Source of the DNA: Bacillus sp. SJS
Lineage (GTDB): Bacteria; Bacillota; Bacilli; Bacillales; Bacillaceae
NCBI RefSeq assembly: GCF_000732485.2
Contig: NZ_JAQV02000022.1
Coordinates: 1-64,000 of the forward strand
DNA: 64,000 bases
Direction: 5' to 3'
The notes below the pieces were generated by a model that worked only from the letters and a program-made list of their open reading frames with translations, made no database searches and was not told the DNA's origin. Shown in pieces: positions 25,188 to 33,519 of this stretch (positions are counted from its first letter, which is position 1; each line of letters starts with the position of its first letter). The position numbers and the translations under genes are program-made.

Positions 25188-26036
25188 GGACAGTTCCAAG
25201 CCCGATCGGCTAAATTCCAGGCTGGAACGGATAAATTCGGGGACCGATTGGACAATTTAGGTGCGCCATCGGACAAATTAATTGGAACGGACAGATTCCT
25301 GACCCAATCGGCTAAATTTCAGACTGGAACGGCTAAATTAGTATGCCGGTCAGACAAATAAACGGCGTCATTGGACAAATTAATTAACGGACAGATTCCT
25401 GGCCCAATCGGCTAAATTCCTGGCTGGAACGGCTAAATTGGCACGCCGATCGGACAAATTACGTGCGCCATCGGACAAATTAATTCGAACGGACAGATTC
25501 CTGGCCCGACCGGCTAAATTCGGGGCTGGAACGGCTAAATTAGTATGCCGGTCGGACAAATACACGGCGTCATTGGACAAATTAATTCGAACGGACAGAT
25601 TCCTGGCCCGATCGGCTAAATTCGGGGCTGGAACGGCTAAATTAGTATGCGGGTCGGACAAATAAACGGCGTCATTGGACAAATTAATTCGAACGGACAG
25701 ATTCCTGGTCCGATCGGCTAAAATGAGAGGCCGGTTGGACAAATAAACGGCGCCATCGGACAAATTAATTCAAACGGACAGATTCCTGGCCCGATCGGCT
25801 AAATTCCAGGCTGCAACGGCTAAATTCGGACGCCGCTCGGACAAATTACGTGCGCCATCGGACAAATTAATTCGATCGGACAGATTCCAGGCTCAATCGG
25901 CTAAATTCAGAGGCCGGTCGGACAAATTACATGCACCATCGGACAAATTAATTCAAACGGATAGTTTCCTGGCCCGATCGGCTAAATTCCAGGCTGCAAC
26001 GGCTAAATTCGGACGCCGCTCGGACAAATAAATTGA
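25188..26036. repeat. 850-bp higher-order repeat array (about 20-bp unit, 102-bp period)
   Basis: Units of 20-21 bp begin CGGACAAATT, CGGCTAAATT or CGGACAGATT. Five units make a longer repeat: CGGACAGATTCC starts at 25288, 25388, 25490, 25592, 25694, 25775 and 25877, mostly 102 bp apart, once 81 (one unit missing). Open frames through the array follow from 102 being a multiple of three; none has a ribosome binding site. It sits between the yfkF terminator and the next promoter, and holds no gene. Confidence 0.9.
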
Positions 26037-26218
26037 GTCATCGTTGTGAATTTGACTCCCGGGGATGTGTTGCATTTCATAAGTACTTCGACAAGTATGA
26101 GCTAGGCTAAATGGAGCGGAAAAAACAAATTCAATTAAAAAGGCTCTTAGAACTTTCTTTCCATACGGACAGCTTTAACTGCGATGAGTAAAGAAAAATG
26201 CCTTTTTTAAAAAAACAG
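26037..26218. other. intergenic stretch, nothing assigned
   Basis: AT-rich sequence between the repeat array and the promoter at 26219. A GCCTTTTTTAAAAAAACAG tract lies at its end but no convincing hairpin or gene is seen. Confidence 0.5.
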
Positions 26219-26248
26219 TTGAACATTCTGAATTATCTGTTATATAAT
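26219..26248 (+). promoter_or_regulatory. sigma-A promoter
   Basis: TTGAAC (26219-26224), 18 bases, TATAAT (26243-26248), about 50 bases before the BH0509-family gene. Confidence 0.7.
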
Positions 26249-26297
26249 ACAAATATAAATAATAATCTGTATCATAACAAAAAAGGAGCGGATGAAA

Positions 26298-26444
26298 ATG
26301 AGCAGACAAGAACGGAAAAACATGGTGGAGTATATTGCAGCGATGAAAGAGATGGATCGGGAAATGTTCATGTACATGACGGATGAAGAAGTGGAACATA
26401 TTTACTCGAATGTTTACAGCCGGAACATTGAAATGGGCGAATAA
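26298..26444 (+). CDS. BH0509-family small protein
   Basis: A 48-residue protein. ATG 26298 has AAAGGAGCGG at proper spacing; an ATG two codons earlier is too close. The sequence MSRQERKNMVEYIAAMKEMD followed by a YMTDEEVEHIY segment matches my memory of the BH0509 family, short helical proteins of unknown function in bacilli. It has its own sigma-A promoter and terminator, a complete one-gene unit. Confidence 0.8.
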   Translation: MSRQERKNMVEYIAAMKEMDREMFMYMTDEEVEHIYSNVYSRNIEMGE

Positions 26445-26455
26445 AAGGCAAAAAA

Positions 26456-26486
26456 AAATCACCCGGCAGTTGGAGGGTGATTTTTT
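26456..26486. terminator. terminator shared by convergent small genes
   Basis: AAATCACCC and GGGTGATTT around GGCAGTTGGA, with A-run left and T-run right, so active both ways. Confidence 0.85.
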
Positions 26487-26622
26487 ATGGCTTCAGAGGA
26501 ACTAAGCTTTTCGTCTCATCCGACCATTCCGTTCGAGACTTCGCGATTTCGATTCGCATGCCCAGCTTTTTATACTTTTCAACGAATGCTTCAAGTCTTT
26601 TTATTCTAGTCCCTGTTTTCAT
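26485..26622 (-). CDS. 45-aa basic protein downstream of an SOS-type promoter
   Basis: The frame is open to 26721, but the ATG at 26622 has GGAGAGG nine bases before it. The product MKTGTRIKRLEAFVEKYKKL followed by GMRIEIAKSRTEWSDE and a short tail is basic and helical with no membrane segment. No family is recognised. It is the only credible ORF on the transcript predicted from the LexA-box promoter at 26906-26935, which would give it a leader of about 275 nt. Confidence 0.5.
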   Translation of the reverse strand: MKTGTRIKRLEAFVEKYKKLGMRIEIAKSRTEWSDETKSLVPLKP

Positions 26623-26905
26623 TATCGATCGCCTCTCCATTTCACAAATTTCCGTGACATTTAGCGGAAGACTATGCTGATCTGACAAGGAATGCCGTTC
26701 CCGCAATGCAGGCTTGTTCATCTATCAATACCATACTTTTAAATTCCAATCTTGTCCAGCTACCTTAGGCTGAACTTTTTTCACAAAAAACGACGTTAAG
26801 ATGGCCTATAAAGCAGCGGCAAGCTCCTTGTTTTTTACTCTACTCTACGTATACCCGCTTTATTTATATTTAAATACCTAAATTGCAAATTTAATGTGTT
26901 CTTTT
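26623..26905 (-). other. long leader region downstream of the SOS-type promoter
   Basis: About 280 bases between the promoter and the 45-aa ORF on the minus strand. A 20-codon frame starts at an ATG at about 26733 but lacks a Shine-Dalgarno; AAGGAG at about 26825 is not followed by a usable start. It may be untranslated or may be an RNA of its own. Confidence 0.4.
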
Positions 26906-26935
26906 ATTATAGAACGTTTGTTCCGTTTGTGTAAA
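26906..26935 (-). promoter_or_regulatory. sigma-A promoter with LexA/DinR box in the spacer
   Basis: On the minus strand TTTACA (26930-26935), 18 bases, TATAAT (26906-26911). The spacer holds GAACGTTTGTTC (26912-26923), a perfect fit to the Gram-positive SOS box core GAACNNNNGTTC. LexA bound here would block RNA polymerase directly. Confidence 0.75.
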
Positions 26936-26957
26936 GGGCATTTTGCTGCAAAAACAT

Positions 26958-26986
26958 AAAAAAAGCCGACCCCTAAGGATCAGCTA
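26958..26986 (-). terminator. terminator of the 35-aa protein gene
   Basis: AGCTGATCC and GGGTCGGCT around TTAG on the minus strand, then seven T. Confidence 0.85.
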
Positions 26987-26995
26987 TTCATACAC

Positions 26996-27103
26996 TTAAT
27001 GGTAACCATTCTGGCCGTTTGCACTGGAGCTCGTTTTGTTGGACGGCTTGCTTTTGGAGTTTTGCTTCGTGTGGCTTCCGCCTGATTTATTTTGCTTTGC
27101 CAT
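26996..27103 (-). CDS. 35-aa hydrophilic Lys/Ser/Asn-rich protein
   Basis: ATG at 27103 follows AGGAGGG at seven bases, and a strong terminator follows the stop. The product MAKQNKSGGSHTKQNSKSKP continues with SNKTSSSANGQNGYH: no hydrophobic residues to speak of, Lys-, Ser- and Asn-rich. The composition is like that of minor small acid-soluble spore proteins, but I cannot match it to a named Ssp family. Signals for expression are excellent. Confidence 0.65.
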   Translation of the reverse strand: MAKQNKSGGSHTKQNSKSKPSNKTSSSANGQNGYH

Positions 27104-27170
27104 TGTGAATCCCTCCTGTGCATGGTTGAAGAAGCATGGTTGCTTCTTTAATAGTCTGCCATGTCAAGCT

Positions 27171-27998
27171 TCACCTATTCCCGTCTCTATTTACCAAAAT
27201 GGCATTCAATTCGCCGCTCATAATGATGATCATGCCGGTTAAGTAAAACCAGATCATGAAAACGATAATGCCGCCAATGCTCCCGTATGTCGCACTGTAA
27301 TTGCCGAAGTTGCTCACATAATTGGAGAACAAATAGGAAACGCCAATCCACCCCACTGTTGAAAATAGAGCACCCGGAAACGCCTGTCTCCACATCATTT
27401 TTTTGTTCGGAGCGAGCTTATGAAGAAGGATAAAGATGAAAAAGATGATGATGGCACTTACAGCCCAGCGAATGATATTCCAAACGGTAAAAAACAGCCC
27501 GGGTATTCCAAACGCTTTAAATATAAATAAGCCGATTTCTTGTCCAAAAACAGGAAAAAGCAAAGCAATGACAATGACCGCCATCATAACAACAGCAAGC
27601 AGAATCGCAATGGCTCTTGATTTTAAGTACGACCGGTTTTCTCTGACGTCAAAAGCCCGATTGAATGCCCTCATGATGGAATCAATTCCATTAGAGGCTG
27701 ACCAGACGGCAGCCAGTATACCAAACGTAAACAGCAGTCCGCTTTCCTGGTTCAAAAGCTGATACAAGGCGCTTTCCATCACTAAAATGGTGTCAGCTGG
27801 GGCGAACTGCCGGATAAATTTCAGCAAGTCCTCTACAGACAACGGAATAAACGCAATTAGTGTAATCAAGGCGATCATGAAGGGAAATAGGGATAGCAGA
27901 AAAAAATAGGCCAGCTCTGCGGACAGTCCGGCCACCTCGTCTCTTGAGAATCTTCTGATGAGTTCAGTGATGATCGTAGGATTTTTTCTGCTTCTCAC
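27171..27998 (-). CDS. yfkH: YihY/BrkB-family membrane protein YfkH
   Basis: GTG at 27998 follows AGGTGA at five bases. The 275-residue protein has six hydrophobic segments and the family signature LSAELAYFFLLSLFPFMIAL in the first, plus SNGIDSIMRAFNRAFDV in the middle. The BrkB name comes from an old serum-resistance report; the function in bacilli is unknown. It is the last gene of yfkJ-yfkI-yfkH, kept in the same order as in B. subtilis. Confidence 0.9.
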   Translation of the reverse strand: MRSRKNPTIITELIRRFSRDEVAGLSAELAYFFLLSLFPFMIALITLIAFIPLSVEDLLKFIRQFAPADTILVMESALYQLLNQESGLLFTFGILAAVWSASNGIDSIMRAFNRAFDVRENRSYLKSRAIAILLAVVMMAVIVIALLFPVFGQEIGLFIFKAFGIPGLFFTVWNIIRWAVSAIIIFFIFILLHKLAPNKKMMWRQAFPGALFSTVGWIGVSYLFSNYVSNFGNYSATYGSIGGIIVFMIWFYLTGMIIIMSGELNAILVNRDGNR

Positions 27999-28013
27999 AT
28001 AAATCACCTGCTT

Positions 28014-28343
28014 TTAGTCTGATTTACTTGAAAGAATCCGCTCCTTTGCATCCTTAATGGCTTCAATCACAACAGGAGTGGTTTCTTTCAATTCATTTAC
28101 TTTTTCATTCACAAAACGCAAATCCTCACTAACACTTTGAACCATATCTTTTGCATCGTTTAATTTTGATTTCAAATCTTCAGATAAAAGGGAAGGGTTA
28201 TGATAGTAATAGATTGCCTTTTCTCCAAGCTCTCTCGCCTCTTCAATTACGGCTTCCCTTGTCGGTTTGTGAAACATCGATAGCACAAAACCGGCAGCCG
28301 CCCCAATACATACGTTACGCAAAAGTATATTCTTCTCTCCCAT
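28014..28343 (-). CDS. yfkI: YfkI, YtxH-like protein
   Basis: A 109-residue protein with AAAAGGGG eight bases before ATG. A short N-terminal hydrophobic segment (VCIGAAAGFVLSMFHKPTRE) is followed by a long amphipathic helical region, the layout of YtxH-like stress proteins. Placement between yfkJ and yfkH identifies it as YfkI. Function unknown. Confidence 0.8.
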   Translation of the reverse strand: MGEKNILLRNVCIGAAAGFVLSMFHKPTREAVIEEARELGEKAIYYYHNPSLLSEDLKSKLNDAKDMVQSVSEDLRFVNEKVNELKETTPVVIEAIKDAKERILSSKSD

Positions 28344-28362
28344 TTAGCATGCCCCTTTTCTA

Positions 28363-28836
28363 TTATGAAAGTTTCTCGTTCACCTTGATTTCTTCAAGCA
28401 ATCCCCTGCAGCCTTTTCTGACAAGGCCGTATACCTCTTCAAAATTCCCAGTAAAATAAGGATCAGGTACATCCAGCACTTCTGCATCCTCTACATAATC
28501 AAGCAAACGACCAATATGTCCGGTTTGATCATATCCCGCCATTCTGCGAACATTTCCCAGGTTTTCGGCATCCATACAGACGATGTAATCAAAGTTGGAT
28601 AAATCCTCTTTCACCACTTGTCTTGCTGCCATTCCCTCAAATGAAATGGCATTCCGTGTCAGGATGTCCTGTGTCCCTTCGTGCGGCGCCTTCCCGATAT
28701 GCCAGTCTCCTGTACCGGCTGAGTCCACCGATATTCTGCTTTCCAATCCTTCTTCTTTTACCAGCCCTCTGAACACAGCCTCCGCCATTGGCGAACGGCA
28801 AATGTTTCCGAGGCAAACAAACAGAACATGTATCAA
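28363..28836 (-). CDS. yfkJ: low-molecular-weight protein-tyrosine phosphatase YfkJ
   Basis: Read from TTG at 28836, seven bases after AAAGGAGG; the frame continues upstream without another site. The 157-residue product carries the active-site loop CLGNICRSP (C-x5-R-S) at residues 8-16 and the general-acid DP in VPDPYFTG (about 125). It dephosphorylates protein tyrosine in the cytoplasm; in B. subtilis YfkJ is one of two such enzymes and contributes to stress resistance. First gene of the yfkJIH operon. Confidence 0.93.
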   Translation of the reverse strand: MIHVLFVCLGNICRSPMAEAVFRGLVKEEGLESRISVDSAGTGDWHIGKAPHEGTQDILTRNAISFEGMAARQVVKEDLSNFDYIVCMDAENLGNVRRMAGYDQTGHIGRLLDYVEDAEVLDVPDPYFTGNFEEVYGLVRKGCRGLLEEIKVNEKLS

Positions 28837-28911
28837 TGAGCAGCCTCCTTTACAAAGTATTTCGCTACTCAAAACTTTACCTCAACTTTTGGAAAGAATC
28901 CAATTTTACTG

Positions 28912-29352
28912 TTAAATCCTTAGCGAATAGAAAAAACAATCTTCTGTTTTAACGAAAGAATTTTTTTCATACAGCCTTTGTGCACCCTTATTTGTTATAG
29001 AGGTCTCAAGGTTCAGTGCCTTGGCTCCTGTCTCACGGCACAGCTCGACAGCCTGATCAATCAGCTTCTGCCCCACTCCCTTGCCGCGGGCATGCTCCGC
29101 CACAAACAAATCATTTAATATCCAAATCCTTTGCATTCCTACAGAAGTGAAGGAGGGATACAGCTGGACGAAGCCTGCAGCACCATATTCATCTTCCGCA
29201 ATAAAGATGACGGACTCCTCTTTTTCAAGCCGGTCTTTTAGAAATTGTGCCGCACCTTCCAAATCGGAGGGCTGGCTGTAGAATATCCGGTAAGCGTTGA
29301 AAAGGGGGGCTATTGTGCCTGCATCTTTTATGGAGGCTTTTAATATCTTCAT
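28912..29352 (-). CDS. GNAT-family acetyltransferase
   Basis: ATG at 29352 lies seven bases from GAGGAGA; the 67-codon upstream extension is not translated in this view. The 146-residue protein shows the compact GNAT layout: KASIKDAGTIAPLFNAYR, LNDLFVAEHARGKGVGQKLI as acetyl-CoA loop, ALNLETSITNKGAQRLYEKN. Acceptor unknown. Divergent to yfkK. Confidence 0.85.
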   Translation of the reverse strand: MKILKASIKDAGTIAPLFNAYRIFYSQPSDLEGAAQFLKDRLEKEESVIFIAEDEYGAAGFVQLYPSFTSVGMQRIWILNDLFVAEHARGKGVGQKLIDQAVELCRETGAKALNLETSITNKGAQRLYEKNSFVKTEDCFFYSLRI

Positions 29353-29464
29353 TATCATTCTCCTCGCGATAATAAGCTCTTCTTTAAAATTTAGACAAGC
29401 CATCTCCTTTTTCCTTCTCACATGGTACAATAAGAAAAACTCCGTACCCGAAAGGAAGAGACCT

Positions 29465-29686
29465 TTGAATTTAACTGAAAAATCAACCGAAAATGTACAA
29501 TATATGATCGACCAGATCACAACAAAGCTGCGAATGATTAACATTGGCGCAATCAAACCTGATCACTTTGACGGGGAAATGTACGAAGAATTGAAAGAGC
29601 TGTATGAATATGTAATGAAAAAAGACAACTTCAGCCCAAGCGAAATGCAGTCGATTACCGAGGAGCTTGGCAAGCTGAAAAAATAG
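29465..29686 (+). CDS. yfkK: DUF1128 protein YfkK
   Basis: TTG at 29465 is preferred: GAAAGGAAGAG precedes it and the conserved start LNLTEKSTENVQYMIDQI follows, whereas the frame itself is open back to 29297 inside the divergent GNAT leader. The 73-residue, helical product matches DUF1128 (B. subtilis YfkK). Function unknown. Confidence 0.85.
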   Translation: MNLTEKSTENVQYMIDQITTKLRMINIGAIKPDHFDGEMYEELKELYEYVMKKDNFSPSEMQSITEELGKLKK

Positions 29687-29744
29687 GCTTTTGGCATCAG
29701 CTACCCTTTTCCTGCATATAAGTAGGGCAAAGGGGGAATTGGTG

Positions 29745-29912
29745 ATGATTACAAGCTGGTGGCTTCTTACAGCTGCCCTGTTTTTGTTTCTCATAGCCGC
29801 TATTTTCTTTATCTTTTTTGCCCTGAAAACCGGCATCCGTCCTGAAGATTCCGAGCATATTGACCCACTTGATGATGAGACGGATGATAAAGAAAAGGAT
29901 GTACAAAAATAG
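29745..29912 (+). CDS. small single-pass membrane protein
   Basis: ATG at 29745 (or GTG just before) follows AAGGGGG. The 55-residue product has one N-terminal helix (SWWLLTAALFLFLIAAIFFI) and a very acidic tail (DPLDDETDDKEKD). It lies 58 bases behind yfkK and ends at a strong terminator, so the two may share a transcript. No family recognised. Confidence 0.65.
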   Translation: MITSWWLLTAALFLFLIAAIFFIFFALKTGIRPEDSEHIDPLDDETDDKEKDVQK

Positions 29913-29945
29913 GCTTCCCGTTTCATTACGGGAAGCCTTTTTTTT
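29912..29945. terminator. bidirectional terminator
   Basis: GGCTTCCCG and ACGGGAAGCC with eight T on the right and AAAAAT on the left; shared with convergent yfkM. Confidence 0.9.
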
Positions 29946-29950
29946 CTATG

Positions 29951-30466
29951 TTATTTTAAAAGATTCAATGCCTCGCGATTAAATGCCGGCAGGTCATCAG
30001 GCGTACGGCTTGTTACTAATTGATTGCCGCACACGACTACTTCCTTGTCATGGAAGTTCACTCCCGCATACTCCATATCCACACGAATGGATTTAAAGCC
30101 TGTTGCATCGCGGCCTTCCAGTGCCTTTGCTGTAATCAGCAGCTGCGGTCCGTGGCAAATCGCAAAGACCGGTTTTTTATCCTCCATAAATGATTTGGAG
30201 AATTGAACGAAACGGTCATCCGCACGAAGCTGATCCGGAGAGAATCCTCCCGGCAGCAATAACGCATCAAAGTCTTCAGGCTTCACATCATCGATGGATG
30301 CATCGGATGTAACAGTCGCTTCCCCCTGTTTGCCTTTTAGCGTTTTTCCTTTTTCCATCTCGATAACGGTTAATTCGTGTCCAGCCTCTTTAAAGGCTTT
30401 CGCAGGATCTGTGTACTCTACATCTTCAAAATCATTTGTCAATAATACAGCAACTTTTTTACCCAT
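29951..30466 (-). CDS. yfkM: DJ-1/PfpI-family general stress protein 18 (YfkM)
   Basis: ATG at 30466 follows GGAGG at nine bases. The 171-residue product has the DJ-1/PfpI fold: VAVLLTNDFEDVEY at the start, the acid near LLLPGGFSPD, and the nucleophile elbow FAICHGPQLL with the catalytic Cys. Family members act as glyoxalase or deglycase-like enzymes or proteases; the role of YfkM is in the general stress response. A sigma-B-like promoter lies at 30515-30539. Confidence 0.93.
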   Translation of the reverse strand: MGKKVAVLLTNDFEDVEYTDPAKAFKEAGHELTVIEMEKGKTLKGKQGEATVTSDASIDDVKPEDFDALLLPGGFSPDQLRADDRFVQFSKSFMEDKKPVFAICHGPQLLITAKALEGRDATGFKSIRVDMEYAGVNFHDKEVVVCGNQLVTSRTPDDLPAFNREALNLLK

Positions 30467-30514
30467 TGATAAAAACCTCCAAAGTTTCATTGTTTTTCTT
30501 GCTCTATAGTAAAT

Positions 30515-30539
30515 GTACCCTTTTCATCTGCAAACAAAC
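30515..30539 (-). promoter_or_regulatory. candidate sigma-B promoter of yfkM
   Basis: Minus strand GTTTGT (30534-30539), 13 bases, GGGTAC (30515-30520), close to the sigma-B consensus GTTTAA-N12-14-GGGTAT. yfkM is a sigma-B gene in B. subtilis. Confidence 0.55.
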
Positions 30540-30753
30540 ATGTTGATGTGCCATCAGGCATGGAATGGTAGAAAACTGGCAGGGCAGAAGGCTTGTACCA
30601 ACTTCGTTAAGAATGCCTCCGGTGCAGTAGACGGAAAGGTAGATTGGTTGTTCCTGTTCCATGAAAATGAGCTCGTCCCGGCAAGTGGTGAAGGCCGTTA
30701 CACGAGAACGGATCAGATTTCCGGAACATCTTCGCATCGACTAAATCACATTA
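30540..30753. other. intergenic stretch, possible gene remnant
   Basis: A plus-strand frame from 30513 to 31001 crosses this stretch and enters the antisense side of the hydrolase gene; it has no ribosome binding site. A stretch such as VDGKVDWLFLFHENELV looks protein-like, so a decayed gene is possible, but I recognise nothing. Confidence 0.35.
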
Positions 30754-30805
30754 TAAAAAAATCTCCTCGTCTGAATAGGTATAGTAAAACTCTACTCAAA
30801 CGAGG
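30754..30805 (-). terminator. terminator of the alpha/beta hydrolase gene
   Basis: CCTCGTCTGAATAG pairs with CTACTCAAACGAGG (12 of 14); on the minus strand the stem is followed by ATTTTTTTATAA. Confidence 0.75.
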
Positions 30806-30843
30806 TCAGTTTGTATACGCTTACAATTCTGTCCTCTGGAAAA

Positions 30844-31782
30844 TTATTGAGCCGGATCCCTTTTTACATGCAAGATTTCAATTTCTTTTAGAAAATGAAA
30901 AACCCGTTCCTCGTACTTTTTCCTGTCCGTCAAAAAGGCTTGGGCATGGCCGGCTTTTGGAACCAGATACAGGTGCTTTTTCCCCTTCTTTTTTTTCCTG
31001 AAAAGATCAAGCGACATTTGAAGCGGGATGAACCGGTCTTCCTTGCCATGAATGAAGAGGATCGGCGTCTCTACCTGCTCTAGCTCACGAATCGGTGAAA
31101 TCTCGCGGAATCCCCAGCCATACCGGATCTTTGTGACAAAACTCGTTAAAAGAATGAGCGGAGAAAAACGGATTTTGAAATCCAGAGCAAGCCGGAGCCG
31201 CATAAGCGCAGTCAAATCACTGAACGGACAATCCGCAATACAGAACCCCACCCGGCTGTCCTCTTTTATATATTGCAGCGAAGAGGCAGCGCCAAGCGAT
31301 TCGCCAAGCAGTCCGATGAAGGCATGGCTCCCGAGCTTTTCAAATAGATGGTCCACCCATGCACACAGATCATCCTTCTCAAAAAAGCCGAATGACGTAT
31401 GATTTCCGCCGCTCAGACCATGATAGCGGTGATCACATAAAAGCACGTGATACCCGCGTTTATGAAACATCTCGACATATTTGAAGCTGCCAAACAGCGA
31501 CCAGGTGATGCCATGGGCAATAATCACGGCCTTTTTGCTATTTTCAACCGGAAAAAACATCCCGTGGATTTGATAGCCATGCTTTGAATCGATAAACAGC
31601 TCTTCCTTCTCAATCTGTTCAAAGTGAACCGCATTAATTTCTCCGCTTTTAACACCCATTGCAAAAGTTTCGTGATATTCCACTTTTCGGGGGAAAATGA
31701 TAAGGTTGCTAAAATAAAGCGGAATCGATACCGCGGCTAAGCAAAGGACGAAAAAAGCTGATGCAACAGCAAACCACACCAT
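30844..31782 (-). CDS. membrane-anchored alpha/beta hydrolase
   Basis: A 312-residue protein with an AGAGGGTGGGGG ribosome binding site. One N-terminal hydrophobic helix (residues 1-27) is followed by an alpha/beta hydrolase domain: VIIAHGITWS with the oxyanion HG, nucleophile elbow LLGESLGAAS, acid in FIHGKEDRF, and the His in PKAGHAQA. The class is close to serine aminopeptidase/YqkD-like hydrolases. Substrate unknown; the active domain probably faces outside or lies at the membrane. Confidence 0.85.
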   Translation of the reverse strand: MVWFAVASAFFVLCLAAVSIPLYFSNLIIFPRKVEYHETFAMGVKSGEINAVHFEQIEKEELFIDSKHGYQIHGMFFPVENSKKAVIIAHGITWSLFGSFKYVEMFHKRGYHVLLCDHRYHGLSGGNHTSFGFFEKDDLCAWVDHLFEKLGSHAFIGLLGESLGAASSLQYIKEDSRVGFCIADCPFSDLTALMRLRLALDFKIRFSPLILLTSFVTKIRYGWGFREISPIRELEQVETPILFIHGKEDRFIPLQMSLDLFRKKKKGKKHLYLVPKAGHAQAFLTDRKKYEERVFHFLKEIEILHVKRDPAQ

Positions 31783-31963
31783 GCCCCCACCCTCTTTTCA
31801 CACAATTTTTATATCTTATTAACCAACAGAATTATATGTGAGGATTGTTCATCCAAATGTGAGTCTTTATTAATTTTTGATAAATTCCAAAAGAGCAGAA
31901 AGTGGATTAATAAGGAAAAGCCCCCTAAAATGCAAGTATATTGACGGGTTGGAGGCAGAAATT

Positions 31964-33463
31964 ATGGAATGTGATGTACTTATTGCAGGCGGAGGAATAA
32001 GCGGTCTGACCGCAGCCGCCTTTTTAGCCGAAAGAGGGCTTGAAGTAACCGTGGCGGAAGCATCCAGCGAATGGGGAGGATGTGCCGGAAAATTTCAGCG
32101 AGGACCCTTTCTATTCCCGGCGGGAGCAACACTTGGAATGGGATTTGAACAAGGCGGTATCCATCAGCGTCTGTTTGAAAAACTCGGAATCTCCTTCCCG
32201 TACGCGCTGCCGCTCGAAACCGTTATGGGAATTCACACGCCTGCCGGCTACCTGGAGTACAAACAGAATCGGACACGCCATCTTGAGGAATTAGGGAACA
32301 TGTTCCCGGAAGCTGCAGAACGGATTGTCTCTTTTTATCAGGAAATCTGGAAAATCGGTTCAGAGGTCAATAAACTGCTCGGTACACTTCCCGTTTTGCC
32401 CCCTGCTTCATTGAGGGATATTGGCGATTTGCTGTTTTCACTTAAACCAAGCAGTGTTACCGTCCTCCCCTACTTTTACAAAACCGTCGGACAACTCTTG
32501 AAAAAGCACAGACTCCATGAACTATTTGGGTTTGTCCACCTGCTGGATGCCCAGCTAATCGACTCCATGCAGACAGATTCAGCAAATTGCTCCGCCATCA
32601 TGGGTGCCTATGCCCTGACGATTTACCATGAAGGAGCTTTTTATATAGAGGGAGGATTGAACAGGCTCGCTCATGTACTGAGTACTGCAGCGAAAAACTC
32701 CGGCGCCATTTTAGAAAAACGCACCTGGATCCAGTCGGTTACTCAAAACGAAGCGGGAATGTTTTTTGCGACAGATCAGAAAGGGCGAAGATGGACGGCC
32801 CCTCACTTCATCTCCACCGTGCCTGTGCAAAATTTGCTGGAGCTTTTGGACGAGCCACTCAAAAAGAAAATCGGCCTCCGCTATGAGAAAAAAGCACAAA
32901 GCCGCCAATGGGGAACGATGACACTGTACTTGGCGGTAAAAGAAGACATCATACCAGACGGAACCCCGCTCTTCCAGCAGGTCCTAACCGATGAGCACGG
33001 GCAGATGGCAGAAGGAGCCCACCTCTTCCTCTCTCTATCTTCTAAAGAAGACCGGCTCCGCGCACCCGAAGGCTACCGCACCCTGAACGTCAGTACGCAC
33101 ACAGACTTGGCCCTGTGGGACACGAAGGAAAAGTACGATGCCTATAAGGAGCAGCTCCGCCGCAAGATGATCGATGGCGTAAAAAAAGCCCTGCCGCTAA
33201 TCGAAAAAGGCATCGTAAAGGAAGAAATCGGAGCACCAAAAGCATGGGAACGATTCACAAAACGCAAGGACGGCATGGTCGGCGGCCTCCCGCAAACCCT
33301 CGACCACGCACTATTCAATAGTTTATCCCACCGGACAGGTGTAAAAGGCCTATGGGTTTGCGGTGACAGCATCTTTCCAGGAGCAGGGACAGCCGGAGTG
33401 TCAGTGAGCGGGTATCATGTATACCGGTCAATCATGCGAGCGTTGGGCAGGCGGTATTTGTAG
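31964..33463 (+). CDS. FAD-dependent phytoene-desaturase-like oxidoreductase
   Basis: ATG at 31964 follows TTGGAGG. The 499-residue protein starts with a dinucleotide-binding motif (LIAGGGISGLTAAAFLAERG), continues with a WGGCAGKF segment, and ends with the C-terminal FAD motif (GLWVCGDSIFPGAGTAGVSVSG). This is the CrtI/CrtN carotenoid desaturase and isomerase superfamily. No other carotenoid gene is next to it, so the substrate is open. A 52-bp repeat array lies directly downstream. Confidence 0.85.
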   Translation: MECDVLIAGGGISGLTAAAFLAERGLEVTVAEASSEWGGCAGKFQRGPFLFPAGATLGMGFEQGGIHQRLFEKLGISFPYALPLETVMGIHTPAGYLEYKQNRTRHLEELGNMFPEAAERIVSFYQEIWKIGSEVNKLLGTLPVLPPASLRDIGDLLFSLKPSSVTVLPYFYKTVGQLLKKHRLHELFGFVHLLDAQLIDSMQTDSANCSAIMGAYALTIYHEGAFYIEGGLNRLAHVLSTAAKNSGAILEKRTWIQSVTQNEAGMFFATDQKGRRWTAPHFISTVPVQNLLELLDEPLKKKIGLRYEKKAQSRQWGTMTLYLAVKEDIIPDGTPLFQQVLTDEHGQMAEGAHLFLSLSSKEDRLRAPEGYRTLNVSTHTDLALWDTKEKYDAYKEQLRRKMIDGVKKALPLIEKGIVKEEIGAPKAWERFTKRKDGMVGGLPQTLDHALFNSLSHRTGVKGLWVCGDSIFPGAGTAGVSVSGYHVYRSIMRALGRRYL

Positions 33464-33519
33464 TGGGCTATTGGGGGAACGGTTTTGTCTGAAGAAACTG
33501 TAATTTTCAGCGGCTGATC

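Noticed and set aside
25380-25763. 127-codon minus-strand ORF with repeats such as NLSVRINLSNDAVYLSD
   Set aside because: It is a by-product of the 102-bp array (a multiple of three). No Shine-Dalgarno, no conserved start, and other frames are also open.
30513-31001. 163-codon plus-strand ORF between yfkM and the hydrolase
   Set aside because: No ribosome binding site, overlaps the yfkM promoter and the antisense strand of the hydrolase gene, and crosses its terminator. Possibly a remnant, not a gene.
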